From contig NZ_JABAIT010000002.1 in the NCBI RefSeq assembly GCF_012843265.1, positions 1 through 64,000 on the forward strand: a stretch of DNA of 64,000 nucleotides. Direction: 5' to 3'. The notes beneath the pieces are model-generated. The model was not told the origin of the DNA. It was given only the letters and a program-made list of their open reading frames with translations, and did not search any database. Position numbers and translations under genes: made by a program. How positions within the stretch are numbered: the stretch's first letter is position 1; each line of letters begins with the position of its first letter. This stretch comes from Bacillus sp. DNRA2 (GTDB taxonomy: Bacteria; Bacillota; Bacilli; Bacillales; Cytobacillaceae). This document shows positions 60,242 through 64,000 of the stretch, one piece after another.

Positions 60242-60844
60242 CTAAATCGCATTTCTTTGTGACAAATATTGAATGATTTGCTCCACACATTCTTCCACAG
60301 TTGACTCGCTTGTATTCACAACTAATTCCGGATTATGCGGCTCCTCATACGGTGAATGAATTCCGGTAAAATCAGGGATGAGGCCTTTTCGTGCTTTATC
60401 ATATAAGCCTTTTGGATCCCGTTTTTCGCATTCCTCAAGCGGGCAGTTAACGTAAATTTCAACGAATTCATCTTCTTCAAGTAAATTGCGAACAAGTTCA
60501 CGATCAACAATAAATGGCGAAATAAACGCTGTCAGCACCACTTGTCCACTATCAACGAATAACTTCGCAACCTCGCCAATTCGACGAATATTTTCAGTGC
60601 GATCTTCATCTGAAAAGCCTAAATCTTTATTTAAGCCATGGCGAACATTATCACCATCCAACACATAGTTACGAATGCCTGTTTCAAACAATTTTTGGGC
60701 AACAGCATTCGCTACAGTTGATTTACCTGAACCAGACAAACCAGTGAACCATAACACAAAGCTTTGATGACCATTTTGCTTGCGACGAGATTCCTTAGAC
60801 AAGGATAACTCATGCCACGTAATATTTGTACTTTTACCCACCAT
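60242..60844 (-). CDS. cysC: Adenylylsulfate kinase
   Basis: 200 residues. P-loop [37 protein letters not shown] and [18 protein letters not shown] are the ATP and APS binding elements. Phosphorylates APS to PAPS. Follows sat by 20 bases. Since the reductase here looks APS-type, the PAPS may serve other sulfation or be an alternative route. Confidence 0.95.
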   Translation of the reverse strand: MVGKSTNITWHELSLSKESRRKQNGHQSFVLWFTGLSGSGKSTVANAVAQKLFETGIRNYVLDGDNVRHGLNKDLGFSDEDRTENIRRIGEVAKLFVDSGQVVLTAFISPFIVDRELVRNLLEEDEFVEIYVNCPLEECEKRDPKGLYDKARKGLIPDFTGIHSPYEEPHNPELVVNTSESTVEECVEQIIQYLSQRNAI

Positions 60845-60864
60845 AATTTCCCCCTATTTTCGAG

Positions 60865-62013
60865 TTATGCTTTTAATGCGTGCTCACGCAAACCTTTTAT
60901 CAACACTTCTACTACCTCTTTACGGCTAAAGGTGCTTGGTGGAATTTCACCATTACGTAGCAACTGGCGAACCTTTGTACCTGACAAAATTGCATGGTGC
61001 TCCTTACCATGTGGGCAAGTTTTTGTCGAAGCCATGTTTTCGCATTTTGAGCAATAGAAACTGTGTTCAAAGAACATTAAATTAATACCAAGCTCTTCGG
61101 CAGTGAAATGACTGAAGATAAGTTGTGCATCGTATGTTCCGTAGTAATCACCAACACCTGCATGATCACGACCAACAATAAAATGTGTGCAGCCGTAGTT
61201 TTTACGAACCATCGCATGGAAAATTGCTTCTCTTGGGCCTGCATAGCGCATCGCCGCTGGGAATACCGCTAGATACACGCGATCTTCTGGGTAATAGTTT
61301 TTTAATAGTACTTCATAGCTTTCCATCCGAACATCAGCCGGAATATCGTCTGATTTTGTTTCCCCAACTAAAGGATTCAAGAATAAGCCATCAACAGTTT
61401 CTAATGCAGTTTTCTGAATATATTCATGAGCACGGTGAACAGGGTTGCGTGTTTGGAATCCAACAACTGTGTTCCAGCCCTTTTCTTCAAAAATCACTCT
61501 AGTTTCAGCTGGGTCTAAATAATAGCTCTGGAATTGTTCTCTTTCTAGACGTTTGACAAGGATGATTTTTCCACCAATATAAACATTGCCACGATCAAAC
61601 ATTTTTTTTACGCCAGGATGAGCTAAATCGGAAGTACGGTAGACGTTTACCGCTTCTACTTCTTTATTAGGTGTGAATTTGTCGTTAACTTTAATGACAC
61701 CGTATGTTTCTTTTTTAAATACAAGTCTATATTCTTCACCGATGTTAATTTCTTCAGCTTGAGCTTCAGAAACAGGTAATGTAATTGGAATACTCCAAAC
61801 ATGACCATCGGCTAAACGCATGGTTTGGACAACAGACTGATAATCGTCTTGATTTAAAAATCCATCAATCGGACTGTATGCACCTGTTGCAATTAGTTCT
61901 AAGTCACTTAATGCCATATTATCAATTTGAATTTCTTTTTTGATACTTTCAACGTTATACTCCGGATTCCAACGATTTATTAATGTTCCGCCATGTGGTT
62001 TACTTAATGCCAT
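60865..62013 (-). CDS. sat: Sulfate adenylyltransferase
   Basis: 382 residues from the ATG at 62013 (GGAGG at nine bases). [14 protein letters not shown] holds the HxxH nucleotide motif, [20 protein letters not shown] the second active-site loop, and [16 protein letters not shown] a cysteine cluster near the C-terminus seen in this family. Makes APS from sulfate and ATP. Upstream in-frame codons lack a ribosome site. Confidence 0.96.
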   Translation of the reverse strand: MALSKPHGGTLINRWNPEYNVESIKKEIQIDNMALSDLELIATGAYSPIDGFLNQDDYQSVVQTMRLADGHVWSIPITLPVSEAQAEEINIGEEYRLVFKKETYGVIKVNDKFTPNKEVEAVNVYRTSDLAHPGVKKMFDRGNVYIGGKIILVKRLEREQFQSYYLDPAETRVIFEEKGWNTVVGFQTRNPVHRAHEYIQKTALETVDGLFLNPLVGETKSDDIPADVRMESYEVLLKNYYPEDRVYLAVFPAAMRYAGPREAIFHAMVRKNYGCTHFIVGRDHAGVGDYYGTYDAQLIFSHFTAEELGINLMFFEHSFYCSKCENMASTKTCPHGKEHHAILSGTKVRQLLRNGEIPPSTFSRKEVVEVLIKGLREHALKA

Positions 62014-62119
62014 GATAAAATACCTCCAAAAATGTTTTTTGATGACTATCCCTATGTTTTTAGTGTGATTTTGCGAGTTAATTACTCTATTAAGCGCATC
62101 ATAATAGTGGGGTTTATAG

Positions 62120-63199
62120 CTATATTCCTCCCCCACTTTCATAAATAGAACGGGCGTCTTCGCGGATAGTTTTGATTAAACTAATGATTCCAAGGGTAGC
62201 TGCACATACACTGAATAATACAATGATGGAATAAATGTCGCTATCAACAAATAATTTTACTAGTCCATAAGATATGACGAGCGAAAGGATCGGCGATACA
62301 AGCCACACTTTTAAAATTTTACTAATGATGTTTTTCTTTAATGCATTTGCCCCGTTTTGGACAGTACTAATGCCCATGATTGCTGTACTCGTTACTTGAG
62401 TCAATGGAACTGGTAAGCCAAAAATAGATGCTAAGCTAACCAAGAACGCGCCGGTACCTGACACTGCTCCACCTTCGAGCAATGAAAACTTGGTAATTTT
62501 TTTCCCATTTGTTTCTAGGACTCGACCACCAAGCGTCATTGCCCCTATCGCTATAAAAAACCCGCCTACTATTGTTCCAGTGTTGATCGAAATTAACCCC
62601 GCCCCAACCATCGGCCCTGCTGCATTAGCGACATTATTCATGCCTGCTGAAAAGGCTTCACAAAAGCCAACAATAATAACAAATATGGATAACACACGCT
62701 GGTGTTTACTACTACTTAAACTCGGGAATCGATTTTCTAATTTTCTGATAATCTTACCCAAAATGATCGCAATCACAAATGCAATAGCCGGAACAATTAC
62801 CCAGAAACTTACAATAACCAAGATGTTATTAATAAATAAGGCCTTGTAAGCAACGCCAACACCTACTACCGAACCAACGGTAATTTCACTGGTCGAAAGC
62901 GGTATTCCGATAAGATTGGCGATAAATAATGATAGTGCTGCTGAAGATAAAATGATTAAAACAATCTTTGCGTTCAATAGCGATTGGGGAATAATATCTG
63001 AACCAATTGTTTTAGTTACTTCAGCACCGCCAATTACCGCACCTGCAAATATGGCAACGCCACATAATAACAATGCCTTTTTGCGGCTGGAAATAGCGCC
63101 AGACCCGTAAGCGACGCTTACAGAAGCAGCAGCTCCACTAGCCCCAATATTCATCGCAAAAAATAAGGCAATCGCACCAGCTACATAAGTTAACATCAT
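62120..63199 (-). CDS. cysP: Sulfate permease, PiT family
   Basis: 359 residues from the ATG at 63199, six bases after GAGGGAG (a second ATG follows directly). Ten to eleven membrane helices with the two PiT signature repeats ([20 protein letters not shown], broken here at 20, and [19 protein letters not shown]). In Bacillus the PiT relative in the cysH operon carries sulfate rather than phosphate. 13 bases after the cysH stop. Confidence 0.93.
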   Translation of the reverse strand: MMLTYVAGAIALFFAMNIGASGAAASVSVAYGSGAISSRKKALLLCGVAIFAGAVIGGAEVTKTIGSDIIPQSLLNAKIVLIILSSAALSLFIANLIGIPLSTSEITVGSVVGVGVAYKALFINNILVIVSFWVIVPAIAFVIAIILGKIIRKLENRFPSLSSSKHQRVLSIFVIIVGFCEAFSAGMNNVANAAGPMVGAGLISINTGTIVGGFFIAIGAMTLGGRVLETNGKKITKFSLLEGGAVSGTGAFLVSLASIFGLPVPLTQVTSTAIMGISTVQNGANALKKNIISKILKVWLVSPILSLVISYGLVKLFVDSDIYSIIVLFSVCAATLGIISLIKTIREDARSIYESGGGI

Positions 63200-63212
63200 C
63201 GTTCGCTCCCTC

Positions 63213-63929
63213 TTATAGATGAAGTCCGCACTCAGTTTTACCCGTGCCAGTCCATCTGCCTGAGCGTAAATCATCGGCATTGAAGGCAGGTTGCGTACAA
63301 GGCTTGCAGCCAATACTTGGATAGCCATTGTCATGCAAAATATTGTACGGTAAACCATTTTTATGTGCGTATCTCCAAATATCCTTCCATGTCCAATGAA
63401 TTAACGGACAAATTTTAATTGATTTAAATTTTTTGTCTTGATTAAAAAAGTTCGTAGTTTTTCGTGTTTCTGATTGCTCTCGTCTTAACCCTGAAAGCCA
63501 TGCTGTTGTTCCGGAAAGTACCTCATTTAGCGGAATTACTTTTCTAATCTCACAGCACTTATTTGGTTCGCGCTCCCAAAGTTCATCTCCGAATTGTGCG
63601 GCCTGCTCTTCAAGACTCAAACTTGGTTTTTTAAGCTCAATTCGGAGTTTCGGATAACGTTTTTTTACTTCGTCAATCAGTTTGTACGTTTCCTCAAAAT
63701 GAAGATCCGTATCTAGAAAGACTATTTTGGCAGAATCGTTTACCTTCGAGATTAAGTCGATCAATACAATTCCCTCAATCCCGAAACTACAGGCATAAAC
63801 CAATTCCTCATCAGAATAGTGATTGTAAGCCCAGGATAAAACATTTAATGCCCCTTTTGTCTGGTCATCTTCGACCATTTCGATTTGAGGGTATGAGTCA
63901 AAATTGTCAAATGTCAGCGTTTCGGTCAA
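63213..63929 (-). CDS. cysH: Phosphoadenylyl/adenylyl-sulfate reductase
   Basis: 238 residues from a TTG at 63929 (GGAGG at eight bases); an ATG five codons earlier lies inside that ribosome site. [15 protein letters not shown] is the nucleotide loop, KCCEIRKV plus GCKPCTQP the 4Fe-4S cysteines and KTECGLH the catalytic C-terminal Cys. The cluster cysteines mark the assimilatory APS-type reductase using thioredoxin. First visible gene of the operon; 71 bases of leader remain in the window and show no complete riboswitch. Confidence 0.95.
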   Translation of the reverse strand: MTETLTFDNFDSYPQIEMVEDDQTKGALNVLSWAYNHYSDEELVYACSFGIEGIVLIDLISKVNDSAKIVFLDTDLHFEETYKLIDEVKKRYPKLRIELKKPSLSLEEQAAQFGDELWEREPNKCCEIRKVIPLNEVLSGTTAWLSGLRREQSETRKTTNFFNQDKKFKSIKICPLIHWTWKDIWRYAHKNGLPYNILHDNGYPSIGCKPCTQPAFNADDLRSGRWTGTGKTECGLHL

Positions 63930-64000
63930 GCACATCTCCTCCATTCATTTTGAAACTTCAATTCAATTATTTTAAATTTTAACACAGTTTACCCCTATGT

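Noticed and set aside
1-64000. Prophage, transposon or defence island
   Set aside because: No integrase, transposase, restriction, toxin-antitoxin or phage structural genes are seen, and gene content is housekeeping, sporulation and surface functions.

Overview
The window reads as low-GC chromosome of an endospore-forming member of the Bacillaceae (order Bacillales). The evidence is two gerA-type spore germinant-receptor operons, a ComK competence regulator, FapR-, TPP-riboswitch- and 6S-RNA-type control elements, a QoxABCD menaquinol oxidase, AGGAGG ribosome sites and frequent TTG/GTG starts. I do not name a species. I see no prophage, insertion sequence, CRISPR array, tRNA or rRNA; it is mostly ordinary core chromosome with a few accessory islands.

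Layout. 1-528: 3' flank with a minus-strand 6S-like RNA, its promoter and terminator. 529-2180: LLM flavin oxidoreductase coupled to a short DapH-like acyltransferase. 2247-2992: two CrcB fluoride-channel genes. 3219-3497: a Gly/His/Tyr-rich repeat protein. 3637-10728: gltB-gltD with divergent gltC. 10812-11897: a FabK/nitronate-monooxygenase-like gene behind a FapR box. 11955-13664: NRDE protein, small acidic protein, flavin reductase. 13743-19006: TPP-riboswitch operon thiW-ylmB-tenA-thiZ-thiX-thiY for pyrimidine salvage. 19190-23387: ger operon 1 (A-C-D-B). 23412-23909: a C-terminally short ComK. 24339-25601: Glu/Asp symporter. 25633-26535: MscS channel. 26850-30689: qoxABCD. 30903-31934: small membrane protein and HAD phosphatase. 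32208-36165: two repeat-rich secreted proteins (one LPXTG-anchored) and a class D-like sortase. 36192-38139: FAD monooxygenase followed by GTP cyclohydrolase II. 38311-42353: ger operon 2 (A-C-D-B, minus strand). 42501-46135: glutaminyl-tRNA synthetase, FNT-family channel, YhdH-type reductase. 46308-52473: PAS-GGDEF-EAL protein, fatty acid desaturase, chemoreceptor. 52507-55520: second TPP-riboswitch ABC transporter with a thiamine-binding MTH1187-type protein. 55607-59289: small protein, LTA-synthase-like enzyme, small membrane protein, LysM-CAP protein. 59461-63929: sulfate assimilation operon cysH-cysP-sat-cysC-sirB.

How parts connect. Thiamine supply appears twice: one operon takes up and hydrolyses degraded thiamine pyrimidines, the other imports a related ligand, and both sense TPP, one probably at translation and one at transcription termination. 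Nitrogen metabolism is represented by glutamate synthase, its LysR activator and a glutamate transporter. Respiration (qox) and the surface-protein module each carry a TGTGA-N6-TCACT-type dyad upstream, a possible shared redox input.

Best candidate for something little described: the surface locus 32208-36165, in which two secreted proteins share a ~35-residue GLVxxD...GDxHxGxxE repeat, one adding a ten-unit acidic 7-residue repeat and an LPKTG anchor, next to a dedicated sortase. Other leads are the candidate small RNA at 23940-24046, the FapR-controlled FabK-like enzyme with an added cysteine cluster, the truncated ComK and the short DapH paralogue. All assignments come from reading the sequence; no database search was run.
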